From CAWCBG01 sp963793845 (GTDB taxonomy: Bacteria; Acidobacteriota; Terriglobia; Terriglobales; Acidobacteriaceae), in the NCBI GenBank assembly GCA_963793845.1, contig CAWCBG010000010.1:1-64000 (forward strand): DNA of 64,000 nt, given 5' to 3'. Positions 27,071 through 34,765 of the stretch are shown one piece after another. Under the pieces are notes generated by a model. The model had not been told where the DNA came from, searched no databases, and saw only the letters and a program-made list of their open reading frames with translations. Positions within the stretch are counted from its first letter, which is position 1. Every line of letters starts with the position of its first letter. The position numbers and the translations under genes were made by a program.

Positions 27071-28123
27071 TCAGTGCACCTCCGCGGCGGTCACTGGACA
27101 ACGCGCCAGATGCCCGGGCGCCACCTCGACGAGCGGTGGCAGGGCATCGGCACAAGTGCGCACCCGATAGGAGCAGCGTGGCTCAAAAGAACAGCCCGGA
27201 GGCGGCGCAGTCGCAGAGGGCACGACGCCCTCGATGGTTCGCAAGGGCTGACTTCGATCGCTGCGCAAGGTGGGGACGGACTGCAGCAGTCCGCGGGTGT
27301 AGGGATGCATGGCTTGCGCGAACACCTGCCGCGCCGAACCCATTTCAACCAGGCTGCCGGCGTACATAACGCCGATTCTGTCCGACACCTGCGAGACCAC
27401 AGCGAGATCGTGGGAGATGAAGAGCATAGCCAGCGAAAATTTCCGCCTTAGTTCATTCAGCAGATCGAGCACCTGCGCCTGAATGGTGACGTCGAGCGCA
27501 GTGGTGGGCTCATCGGCGATCAGCAGATGCGGCCGGTTCACCACGGCCATGGCAATCATGACACGCTGGCGCTGCCCGCCGGAAAGCTGATGAGGATAAT
27601 CGCGCGCCCGCCGGTCCGGTTCGGGAATCGACACCGTTCGCAGTGCCTCAATAGCATTGTGCCAGGCTTGCGCCTTGCTAACTCGACCCGTTGTGGATGC
27701 CCCATTCTTCCCGCTTGTCATCGCGAGCGGACCTCTATTTTCTTCTTCCCGTGCGGCTGCGCCCGGATGGGCCATCACCGCTTCCGCGATCTGGTCGCCG
27801 ACTCGCATCACTGGATTGAGCGCGGTCATGGGCTCCTGAAAGATCATGCTGATTTGCGCACCGCGAATGTGCTGCATCCCGGTCTCGGGAAGTGCCAGCA
27901 GATCCTCGCCGCGGAACCGGATGCTTCCCCGCACCAGCGCCTGTGGCGCTAGCAGTCGAAGAATTGCCAAGGATGTAACAGACTTCCCCGACCCCGATTC
28001 GCCCACCAGTCCCAGCACTTTCCCGGAGGAAACCTCGAAGCTGATGTCGCGAACCGCGCGGACGGCGCCCTGCCCTGTAGCGAATTCGACGGTTAGATTG
28101 CGGACCTCCAGCAGCGCGGACAC
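27071..28123 (-). CDS. Oligopeptide/dipeptide-type ABC transporter ATPase (OppD/DppD-like)
   Basis: 350 residues from a GTG at 28121-28123 (AAGGGG upstream). It has Walker A GESGSGKS, the Q-loop FQEPMTALNPV, the ABC signature LSGGQRQR, Walker B LLIADEPTTALD, and an H-loop FISHDL. The Opp-type C-terminal extension includes a Cys cluster (GCSFEPRCSYRVRTC, ARCPV) that binds Fe-S in some relatives. There is an unusual insert of about 35 polar residues (AAAREEENRG to VSKAQAW) between the Q-loop and the signature. No permease, partner ATPase (OppF) or binding protein is next to it, so the transported substrate is unknown. Confidence 0.88.
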   Translation of the reverse strand: MSALLEVRNLTVEFATGQGAVRAVRDISFEVSSGKVLGLVGESGSGKSVTSLAILRLLAPQALVRGSIRFRGEDLLALPETGMQHIRGAQISMIFQEPMTALNPVMRVGDQIAEAVMAHPGAAAREEENRGPLAMTSGKNGASTTGRVSKAQAWHNAIEALRTVSIPEPDRRARDYPHQLSGGQRQRVMIAMAVVNRPHLLIADEPTTALDVTIQAQVLDLLNELRRKFSLAMLFISHDLAVVSQVSDRIGVMYAGSLVEMGSARQVFAQAMHPYTRGLLQSVPTLRSDRSQPLRTIEGVVPSATAPPPGCSFEPRCSYRVRTCADALPPLVEVAPGHLARCPVTAAEVH

Positions 28124-28186
28124 GCCCCTTATGCTAACAGGGTAAGTTACAACCAGGTTACAAGCCGGAAGGAAAGCAGCCGCTGC

Positions 28187-28375
28187 CTAGGAATTGACCG
28201 CCTTGGCCTCGATCTGAACGAAAGTCTGGGTGGCGGCCGTGGACGACGGAGCGGGATGGTGCATCTTCGCGGCTTCGGTACGGGCCGACTCCGTCGTGGC
28301 GAACATTTCGTAGGTATCGAACTCGTCGTCCACCACCGGAGTCAACGCGAGATCCGTGTACTGTCTTGCGCCGGG
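28187..28375 (-). pseudogene. Out-of-frame C-terminal tail of the radical SAM gene
   Basis: An open segment in a different frame from the main gene reads RQYTDLALTPVVDDEFDTYE, then MFATTESARTEAAKMHHP, and ends at a TAG (28187-28189). The YTDLALTPV-type phrase resembles what I remember at the C-terminus of related B12/radical SAM proteins, whereas the main frame stops early with the meaningless QDSTRISR. A single missing base around 28370-28380 (gcgccgggtcccgc) would join the two into one protein with about 50 further residues. Confidence 0.6.
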
Positions 28376-29991
28376 TCCCGCTTTAATCGCTGGCGGAAAG
28401 TCCCTAGCCGCCAGATCTGCCGCAGCAGGCTCGCGTGTTTCGCGATCAGCTCAGCAACATACTGGGGATAGAAGACCAATCTGCTCTCCACCGGCCACGT
28501 GGGACGGCGCTGTTTGCGATACTTGCGCCGCAGGTAGCCGCCTTGCAGCGGATGTACCTTTTCCAGCGCGATACAGCCCCAGTACCAGCTCAGCAGCAGC
28601 AGCATGTTGCCTGGATTGCTGTTGGTCGCCACAGCACGGCGCATCACCGTCTTCATGTGCTCGGGCGTGTAGAAGGTAGTCCAGGCATCCTGATAGACCT
28701 GCTCCCACTGCTCGCGCGACATGATCGCGTGATGCGCGGTCACGTGTTCCAGGTCGTATTTGTTCAGATCGGGATCGAGATACGCGCCTGCGTTGTAGAG
28801 CTTCTTGTGGTCCTCCGAGCCGGGAAGCGGCGTGAGGCAGTGGAACTCCAGCAGATCGATGGGCAGCTCGCGCTGAATGATTTTGATGTCGCGGATGATC
28901 GACTCAGGCGTGTCGTTGGGGAAGCCCAGAATATATCCCGCAAAGATGGTCGCGCCCGCGTGCTTCCATGCCAGCAGCATCTTGCGGTATTCAGTGATCT
29001 TGTTCTGCTTCTTGCGCGCGCCCAGCAGGCTGTCGGGGTTGATGCTCTCCAGGCCGATGAACACACGGGCTACGCCGGCGCGGCCCGCCTTCTCGATGAA
29101 GTGCGGCAGGCGGTGGCACATGGTGTCCACCTGGATGATGAACTTGATATTGAGCTTCTCCTCCTCGCGCATCTTGATCAGCCGGTCAAAGATGCTCTCC
29201 CAGTCGGTATTGCGCGCGAAATTATCGTCGGTGATGAAGAAGCGATTGATGCCCTGCGCAAGATTGCTGCGGATGATGTGCTCGACGTCGTCGGCCGAGC
29301 GCCTCCGCGACTTGCGTCCCTGCACGTTGATGATGGTGCAGAACGAGCAGAGGAACGGGCAGCCGCGTCCCGCGTCGAAGCTGGTCATGCTCCCGCCGGT
29401 ACGCTTGATACGCGACGCCGGCAGGATGGGGATGGTCGCTCCGGCGAGCGAGGGCAGATCGTCCATGTAGTTGTAGACGGGCTTTAGCGTCTGGTTCCAG
29501 GCATCGCGGAGAATCTGGCCGAAGCGGCCTTCCGCCTCTCCGGCAAACAGCGACACACCGAGTTCCGTCGCCTCTTTGAGTTCGGGCGTAATCTCGGGCA
29601 GCATGGCCAGGCATCCGGAGACGTGAAAGCCGCCCAGGCAGACTTGCACTCCGGCAGCCCGCAGAACGCGCGCGATGTCCATCGCCCGCGGAAACTGGTT
29701 TGACTGCACGCCTACGAGGCCGACCATTCCGCGACGGCCCTTCAGCCCGCGGATGATGCGCGGTAGGCTGACGTTGGTATTGGTCTCGTCGTAAGCGGAA
29801 ATCTCGATGTCAACGTCATCGCCGAGGACGCGGCGCTCTCGGCATTCGCGCGCCAGTCCATTCATCACGGCCAGCGTGTTCGATGGTATGGCGGAACGGA
29901 ACCACTGGATCAGGTAGCCGTCATCGTCATAGTGCGACGGCTTGATCAGAACTAGCGAAAACGTTTGCGATGTTCGTTTGTTTGACTGCAA
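28342..29991 (-). CDS. B12-binding radical SAM protein, C-terminus frameshifted
   Basis: 549 residues in this frame (TTG at 29989-29991). The N-terminal part (about 10-190) looks like a cobalamin-binding fold (VQSNQFPRAMDIARVLRAAG, VCLGGFHVSG). The radical SAM site is GCPFLCSFCTI (C-x3-C-x2-C), followed by INRFFITDDNFARN, VFIGLESINPD and ATIFAGYILGFPNDTPESI. These are typical of B12-dependent radical SAM methyltransferases or cyclases of unknown substrate. The reaction is not predictable. The stop (28342-28344) appears to result from a frameshift: the probable true C-terminus continues in another frame to 28187. It is isolated: the hybrid kinase upstream is the same strand with 138 bases between. 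Confidence 0.8.
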   Translation of the reverse strand: MQSNKRTSQTFSLVLIKPSHYDDDGYLIQWFRSAIPSNTLAVMNGLARECRERRVLGDDVDIEISAYDETNTNVSLPRIIRGLKGRRGMVGLVGVQSNQFPRAMDIARVLRAAGVQVCLGGFHVSGCLAMLPEITPELKEATELGVSLFAGEAEGRFGQILRDAWNQTLKPVYNYMDDLPSLAGATIPILPASRIKRTGGSMTSFDAGRGCPFLCSFCTIINVQGRKSRRRSADDVEHIIRSNLAQGINRFFITDDNFARNTDWESIFDRLIKMREEEKLNIKFIIQVDTMCHRLPHFIEKAGRAGVARVFIGLESINPDSLLGARKKQNKITEYRKMLLAWKHAGATIFAGYILGFPNDTPESIIRDIKIIQRELPIDLLEFHCLTPLPGSEDHKKLYNAGAYLDPDLNKYDLEHVTAHHAIMSREQWEQVYQDAWTTFYTPEHMKTVMRRAVATNSNPGNMLLLLSWYWGCIALEKVHPLQGGYLRRKYRKQRRPTWPVESRLVFYPQYVAELIAKHASLLRQIWRLGTFRQRLKRDPAQDSTRISR

Positions 29992-30129
29992 ATTGTGCCC
30001 TTAGATAAAGCCCCAGCGCCAGATGGAGTGTGAAAAGGATAGCGCAAATCGCGATCAAGCCCGCAAAAAATCGAAGAAGCACCTGGCCGGCACAACCACG
30101 AAAAATGGCAGAAGCGGCGCGCGTGACGG

Positions 30130-32136
30130 TTATCGCAAGGCAGCCTCAACCGTTTGCAGCAAAATCGCCCGCGTGAATGGCTTCTCCAGCAGGGCGATAC
30201 TTTCGCCCAGTCCATGCTTCTCGACCAGCTCGCCGGTGTAACCCGACATGTAGAGAAATCGGGTTTCGGGATGCGAATCCATCAGCCGCAAGACGAGCTC
30301 GGGTCCGCTCTTGCCGGGCATGACGACATCGGTGAGGACCAGATCGACGCGGCCCGGGATGGCGGCGGCCTTCTCCAGCGCGGCGTTCCCGTCCTCGGCC
30401 TCAATCACGGAGTAGCCCTGCCCCTCGAGCATCTGCCTGGTGAGCCCCCGCATTACGCGATCGTCTTCCACCAACAGGATCGTCGTTCCCTCGCCCCGTC
30501 GGAATGCCGTCGGCTCCTCGGTTTCACATGGCAGTCCAGCCTTGTCGTCAGCACACGGCAGGTACACCTTGAAGGTAGTTCCGTGACCGGGTTCGCTGTA
30601 CACCCAGATGTGGCCTCCGCTCTGCTGAACGATGCCGTAGACCGTGGCCAGACCGAGTCCAGTGCCTTTGCCAACCTCCTTGGTTGTAAAGAAGGGCTCA
30701 AAGATACGGGAGCGGGTCGCTTCATCCATCCCCGTTCCCTCGTCGCTCACCGCGAGCATCACGTAGCGGCCGGAGACCATCGGCGGATGCTGCCGTGCGA
30801 AGTCCTCGTCAAAGTCGGTCGTCGCAGTCTCCATCACAAACTTCCCGCCATTGGGCATAGCGTCACGCGAATTTACCGCCAGGTTTACCACGATCTGGTC
30901 GAGTTGGCTGGGATCTGCATGCACAAACGCCACTTCCGTCCGGGGCGAAAACACCACCTTGATATCGTCTCCCATGAGCGGACGAAGAAGCTTGCAGACG
31001 TCCTTCAAGCGTTCATTGAGGTCGAGCACCTTGGGCTGCGTTGGTTGTTTGCGGCTGAAGGCCAGAAGCTGACGGGTGAGGGAAGCTCCGCGCTTGGACG
31101 CATCGCGAATATGCCCGATGAGCTCCACTGGGAGCGGGGCGTCGACGATGTGGTCGCGAAGAATCTCCGCGCAGGCCGAGATGATGCCCAGGATGTTGTT
31201 AAAGTCATGGGCGATGCCGCCCGCGAGCCGTCCCACGGCGTCCATTTTCTGGGACTGCCGAAGTTGATCTTCCGCCTTCTTTTGGGCGGTCGTGTTGCGC
31301 GCAATCGTGGATGCGCCCACGATCTGGCCGGCGGCGTCGTAAATCGGAGAAATCGAGATGGAAACGTTCAGGCGTCGTCCGTCTTTCGTTACCCGCAGAG
31401 TCTCGAAATGCTCCACGCGCTCGCCCTTGCGGATGGTCTCCAGTATCTTCGGGATCTCATCCTGACGATCGGGCGGTGCCAGAAGGGTGATGGGCTTGCC
31501 GATTATCTCCGCGGCGTCGTAGCCGTAGATATGTTCGGCGCCCTTGTTCCAGTGGGTGATGATGCCATCGAGGTTCTTGCCGATGATCGCGTCCTGGGAG
31601 GAGTCGACAATCAGAGCGAGACGGTTCTGGTATTCCCAGAGTTGACGGTCCTTCCTCTGGCTAAGCTCTTCGTTGGCTCGCCGCAGTTCTTCTTCAATTC
31701 GCTTGCGGTCGCTGATGTCACGGATCGCACTGAGAACCACGATGCCATCGTCGGTTGGCACCGGGCTCAGGCTGATCTCGACGGGGAACTCCGACCCATC
31801 GCGCCGCCGTCCCCGAAGGTCCAAACCGGCGCCCATGCGCCTCATCCTGGGTTGTTCTGTGAATTGCGTGCGGTGGTGGCGGTGCGGGTCGCGTTGGCGC
31901 TCCGGAACCAGGATTTCAATCCGTTGTCCGGCGAGCTCGTCGCGGGTGTAGCCGAACATGGCTTCCGCCTGCGAGTTCACCTGGAGGATGATTCCGTCCT
32001 GATTCACGGCGATGATGGCGTCCGGGACAGCCTCGAGGAGGCTGGGCGACAGAATCGCCGCACCCACGGCGTGCCTCCGGCCAAGCGTGCCTTCCGCACC
32101 TTCCGGGCGGTCAAAACTATCCATGCTCCACCCCAT
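30130..32136 (-). CDS. Hybrid sensor histidine kinase with two PAS domains and a receiver
   Basis: 668 residues with no membrane segment or signal peptide, so probably cytosolic. Order: PAS-A (about 30-140; LLEAVPDAIIAVNQDG), a linker coiled coil, PAS-B (about 175-290; SQDAIIGKNLDGIITHWN), HisKA/dimerisation with the phosphoacceptor His in LAGGIAHDFNNILGII, HATPase_c (N-box NLAVNSRDAMPNGG, G1 DEGTGMD, G2 TGLGLATVYG), then receiver (about 550-665; ILLVEDDRVMRGL, phosphorylated Asp in LVLTDVVMPG, Lys in LEKPF). Such proteins phosphorylate their own receiver and sometimes a partner regulator. No partner is adjacent. Signal unknown. Confidence 0.92.
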   Translation of the reverse strand: MGWSMDSFDRPEGAEGTLGRRHAVGAAILSPSLLEAVPDAIIAVNQDGIILQVNSQAEAMFGYTRDELAGQRIEILVPERQRDPHRHHRTQFTEQPRMRRMGAGLDLRGRRRDGSEFPVEISLSPVPTDDGIVVLSAIRDISDRKRIEEELRRANEELSQRKDRQLWEYQNRLALIVDSSQDAIIGKNLDGIITHWNKGAEHIYGYDAAEIIGKPITLLAPPDRQDEIPKILETIRKGERVEHFETLRVTKDGRRLNVSISISPIYDAAGQIVGASTIARNTTAQKKAEDQLRQSQKMDAVGRLAGGIAHDFNNILGIISACAEILRDHIVDAPLPVELIGHIRDASKRGASLTRQLLAFSRKQPTQPKVLDLNERLKDVCKLLRPLMGDDIKVVFSPRTEVAFVHADPSQLDQIVVNLAVNSRDAMPNGGKFVMETATTDFDEDFARQHPPMVSGRYVMLAVSDEGTGMDEATRSRIFEPFFTTKEVGKGTGLGLATVYGIVQQSGGHIWVYSEPGHGTTFKVYLPCADDKAGLPCETEEPTAFRRGEGTTILLVEDDRVMRGLTRQMLEGQGYSVIEAEDGNAALEKAAAIPGRVDLVLTDVVMPGKSGPELVLRLMDSHPETRFLYMSGYTGELVEKHGLGESIALLEKPFTRAILLQTVEAALR

Positions 32137-32229
32137 CGAGTCGCTTGGTGTCCAATATACGTCCGAGTCGCCTGTAACCCCGAGATAATTGCGCTGACGG
32201 CAGCAAGAGTGGGAGATGCGCCGACCACC

Positions 32230-32246
32230 CCTGATTGCATCTCAGG
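32230..32246. repeat. Target-site duplication, left copy
   Basis: cctgattgcatctcagg (17 bp) lies immediately left of the insertion sequence and is identical to 33663-33679. It contains the partial palindrome CCTGA/TCAGG. Confidence 0.85.
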
Positions 32247-32252
32247 TGTTGA

Positions 32253-32297
32253 AGCACATTGAAAATGTCCCCTGGAAAGCACATTAGAAATGACCCC
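32253..32297 (+). repeat. Doubled left terminal repeats of the IS
   Basis: Outer copy agcacattgaaaatgtcccc (32253-32272) and inner copy agcacattagaaatgacccc (32278-32297), 25 bases apart start to start. Both are inverted relative to the right end. Paired motifs at each end suggest two transposase-binding sites per end. Confidence 0.85.
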
Positions 32298-32329
32298 TTT
32301 TAGAGTGACTCCGACAGGAGGCACTCAGA

Positions 32330-33604
32330 TTGGGGAGAACCGGATTGAGCCGTAAGGAGCTGAATCGGGTAGAAGTGCTGGGGCGAGTGAAGGCCGGGAG
32401 TTTGCTTTTGAAGGAAGCGGCCGAACTCATGGGCTTGAGCTATCGGCAAGGCAAGCGGGTATGGGCGCGGTATCGCGGCGGAGGCGCCAAGGCTCTGCAG
32501 CACCGCAGTTGCGGGTCGGGTTCGAACCGGGGCTATGAGGCCAAGTTTCGTGGTCAGGTTCTGAAGCGGGTGCGGGAGCGCTATGGCGATTTTGGACCGA
32601 CGCTGGCGGCCGAGCATCTGGCGAGCGATGACCGGCTGGAGGTAAACCGTCAGACGCTGTCGCGCTGGATGGTAGAGGCGGGGCTATGGCAGGGGCAGCG
32701 GCGGCGGAGTCCATATCGACAGCGGCGCGAGCGCAAAGCCCACTTCGGCGAGTTGGTGCAGATGGACGGCAGCTTTCATGACTGGCTGGAAGATCGGGAG
32801 GGGAGCAGCTGTCTGCTGCATATGGTGGATGACGCGACCTCGGCCATGCTGTGCCGCTTTACTGGGGAGGAGACGACGTGGGCGGCGGCCGATCTGCTGC
32901 GGGGCTGGATCGAGTTGTACGGGGTACCGCGGGCGCTGTACACCGATTGGAAGAACGTGTACGTGCGTGCAGCCACCGAACAAGAGATGCGCGAAGGCAA
33001 GATACCGCAAACCCAGTTCGGGCGGATGTGCTCCGAGTTGGGCATTCGTATCATCGCGGCCAGTTCGCCGCAGGCGAAGGGCCGGGTGGAGCGGGGGCAC
33101 GGCACGCATCAGGACCGGCTAGTGAAGAAGCTGCGACTGAAAGGGGTTGCCGACTACGACAGCGCCAACCGCTACCTGGACGAGCACTACATCGCCGACC
33201 ACAACCGGCGTTACTCCCGGACAGCGGCGGCGGAAGCAGATTATCACCGGCGGCGCCCAACGGCGCGGCAACTGGACGAGATCTTCTGGCTGGAGCAGGA
33301 GCGAGTGGTGAGTGCCGATTGGGTGGTCAGCTACCAAGGACGACTGCTGCAGCTGGAACGGCAGAGCCGGTTCCATGCTCCGGTCAAGAGCCGAGTCACG
33401 GTCCGGGAGAACCAGCGGGGCGAGTTGGCGATTACGTATCGCAACCGGCGATTGCGTTTCCGCGAGATTGCGCGCCGGCCCGAGCCCTCCCCCGCGCCAC
33501 GCGCCGATGTGTCCCCTCGGGGACACATCGCTCCTCCACGCAATCATCCCTGGAGACAAAGTTACAAGCACTTACCACTTGGATTTCATGCTGCATCTGG
33601 ATAG
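32330..33604 (+). CDS. IS transposase with DDE/integrase core
   Basis: 424 residues starting at TTG 32330, with GGAGG 8 bases before it (32317-32321). An N-terminal helix-turn-helix (about 1-55; LNRVEVLGRVKAGSLLLKEA, then LMGLSYRQGKRVWARY), a second DNA-binding region (about 75-110), and a DDE integrase core (about 140-300). The likely catalytic acids are D in LVQMDGSFHDW, D in LYTDWKNVY and E in AKGRVERGHGTHQDR. A C-terminal beta barrel-like part and a basic tail (to residue 424) follow. It resembles the ISNCY family (IS1202 group) rather than IS481, judging from the DGSFHDW and the GRVERGHGT motifs. It is intact with no frameshift. Confidence 0.9.
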   Translation: MGRTGLSRKELNRVEVLGRVKAGSLLLKEAAELMGLSYRQGKRVWARYRGGGAKALQHRSCGSGSNRGYEAKFRGQVLKRVRERYGDFGPTLAAEHLASDDRLEVNRQTLSRWMVEAGLWQGQRRRSPYRQRRERKAHFGELVQMDGSFHDWLEDREGSSCLLHMVDDATSAMLCRFTGEETTWAAADLLRGWIELYGVPRALYTDWKNVYVRAATEQEMREGKIPQTQFGRMCSELGIRIIAASSPQAKGRVERGHGTHQDRLVKKLRLKGVADYDSANRYLDEHYIADHNRRYSRTAAAEADYHRRRPTARQLDEIFWLEQERVVSADWVVSYQGRLLQLERQSRFHAPVKSRVTVRENQRGELAITYRNRRLRFREIARRPEPSPAPRADVSPRGHIAPPRNHPWRQSYKHLPLGFHAASG

Positions 33605-33610
33605 CAATAT

Positions 33611-33656
33611 GGGGACATTTCTAATGTGCACAAGCCGGGGACATTTCTAATGTGCT
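33611..33656 (-). repeat. Doubled right terminal repeats of the IS
   Basis: Inner copy (33611-33630) and outer copy (33637-33656) of ggggacatttctaatgtgc, 26 bases apart. They are the inverted counterparts of the left copies. Confidence 0.85.
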
Positions 33657-33662
33657 ATGACA

Positions 33663-33679
33663 CCTGATTGCATCTCAGG
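33663..33679. repeat. Target-site duplication, right copy
   Basis: Identical 17-mer to 32230-32246, directly adjoining the IS right end and the TTGACC hexamer of the rplU promoter. Confidence 0.85.
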
Positions 33680-33709
33680 TTGACCACAACGCCCCAAACA
33701 CGCTACACT
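33680..33709 (+). promoter_or_regulatory. Probable sigma-70-type promoter of rplU
   Basis: TTGACC (33680-33685), 18 bases, then TACACT (33704-33709). These match the -35 and -10 consensus well. The first gene, rplU, begins about 150 bases downstream. The -35 hexamer starts exactly one base after the IS target duplication, so the insertion abuts but does not destroy it. Confidence 0.6.
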
Positions 33710-33863
33710 TCTATGGTTTGCCTGTACTACCGAGTCCCGTCCGGGACGCCCGCAGCCGTTCGTGAAGGCTTCCTTCCTGCCGCTGGGTAAGTGCAAGCGC
33801 ATATTGAAGATACGCGATGCGCAGCCGTTTTGCGCGCCGGTCTAGAGTTCTGGAGGAATTGCC

Positions 33864-34187
33864 ATGTACGCGGTGATCCGCGCCGGGGGAAAGCAATATC
33901 GCGTCGCACCCGGCGACGTAATTGAGATTGAAAAAGTGCCGCAAGCGAGCGGTGAAGATGTCAAATTTGAGGAAGTGCTCGCCGTGAGCGGTTCCGCCGG
34001 TGAAATCGGTAAGTCCGAGGGCGCCTTCGTTACCGGCCAGGTGCTCGAGCAGGGACGCGGCGACAAGATTCTGGTCTTCCATTACAAGCGGAAGAAGCAG
34101 TACAAGAAGCTCAATGGACATCGCCAGCCCTTCACTTCAGTGAAGATCACCGGCATTACGGTAGAGGGGCAGAACCATACCGCGTAA
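33864..34187 (+). CDS. rplU: 50S ribosomal protein L21
   Basis: 107 residues, the normal length for L21, which sits on 23S rRNA domain V of the large subunit. The N-terminus MYAVIRAGGKQYRVAPGD and the C-terminal KRKKQYKKLNGHRQPFTSVKI are conserved family segments. GGAGG is 6-7 bases before the ATG. First gene of the rplU-rpmA-obg group. A 5' leader of about 150 bases lies between promoter and start, with a gtcccgtccgggac hairpin near 33736; a regulatory role for it is not established. Confidence 0.97.
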   Translation: MYAVIRAGGKQYRVAPGDVIEIEKVPQASGEDVKFEEVLAVSGSAGEIGKSEGAFVTGQVLEQGRGDKILVFHYKRKKQYKKLNGHRQPFTSVKITGITVEGQNHTA

Positions 34188-34273
34188 GCGAGCAGCTCTG
34201 GTAGCGTGGGCCTTCAGCCCCGCATTGCGCGACCAATACTATTTACGAGGGGCTTCAGCCCCGGGGAAATACG

Positions 34274-34543
34274 ATGGCACATAAAAAAGGTTTAGGCAGT
34301 TCCAGAAACGGCCGCGACTCGAACGCGCAGCGTCTGGGCGTAAAGGCGTTCGGAGGCCAGCTCGTTTCGGGCGGCACCATCATCATTCGGCAGCGTGGCA
34401 CCCGCATCAAGCCGGGCACCAACGTCGGCCGCGGCAAAGACGACACCCTGTTCGCCAAGGTGACAGGCACCATCCTCTTCAAGGATCGCGGCCAGTTGGG
34501 CAAGTTCGTCTCGGTGGTTGCGCGGGAAGAAGCCAGCAACTAG
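34274..34543 (+). CDS. rpmA: 50S ribosomal protein L27
   Basis: 89 residues. L27 contacts the peptidyl-transferase centre via its N-terminal tail. It has MAHKKGLGSSRNGRDSNAQR at the N-terminus (no cleavable extension as in Firmicutes), QLVSGGTIIIRQRGTRIKPG and the GRGKDDTLFAKVTG segment. It follows rplU by 86 bases, which contain the hairpin-forming ggggcttcagcccc (34246-34259). An intrinsic terminator at 34582-34611 follows it, so obg may have its own promoter or be reached by read-through. Confidence 0.97.
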   Translation: MAHKKGLGSSRNGRDSNAQRLGVKAFGGQLVSGGTIIIRQRGTRIKPGTNVGRGKDDTLFAKVTGTILFKDRGQLGKFVSVVAREEASN

Positions 34544-34581
34544 CTCGGTCCCTCGTTGTCCGTTCAGTCTCGAAGGTTCAA

Positions 34582-34611
34582 GGCCTCGTCGCGGCGAGGC
34601 CGTTTTTGTTT
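34582..34611 (+). terminator. Rho-independent terminator after rpmA
   Basis: Stem ggcctcgtcgcggcgaggcc (34582-34601; 8-bp perfect arms) followed by gtttttgttt. It lies 38 bases beyond the rpmA stop codon, separating rpmA from obg. Confidence 0.85.
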
Positions 34612-34765
34612 GGAATCGCTATTCGCTAAGAAATAGCGCACTCGAGTCGTTGTCGTCGGCCTGCAGTTCGCACTCATTTGCTGTCCCGAAGAGCTAAGGG
34701 CGAAAAGCGAAGGGCGAAGAGCGCCCTGGCCGACGGCCGATAACTGAGAGCCGACAGCTTCCTCC

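Larger units (their letters stand above)
32247..33662 (+). mobile_element. Complete insertion sequence, ISNCY/IS1202-like
   Basis: A 1416-bp element with a single transposase gene. Both ends begin TGT on the inward-reading strand (TGTTGAAGCACATT left, TGTCATAGCACATT right) and carry two successive copies of a 20-bp terminal motif spaced about 25 bases apart. The outermost left copy is agcacattgaaaatgtcccc. Flanks are a perfect 17-bp direct duplication. IS1202-group elements of the ISNCY set are known for unusually long target duplications, which fits. The transposase frame is intact, so the element may be active and recently inserted. Confidence 0.85.
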
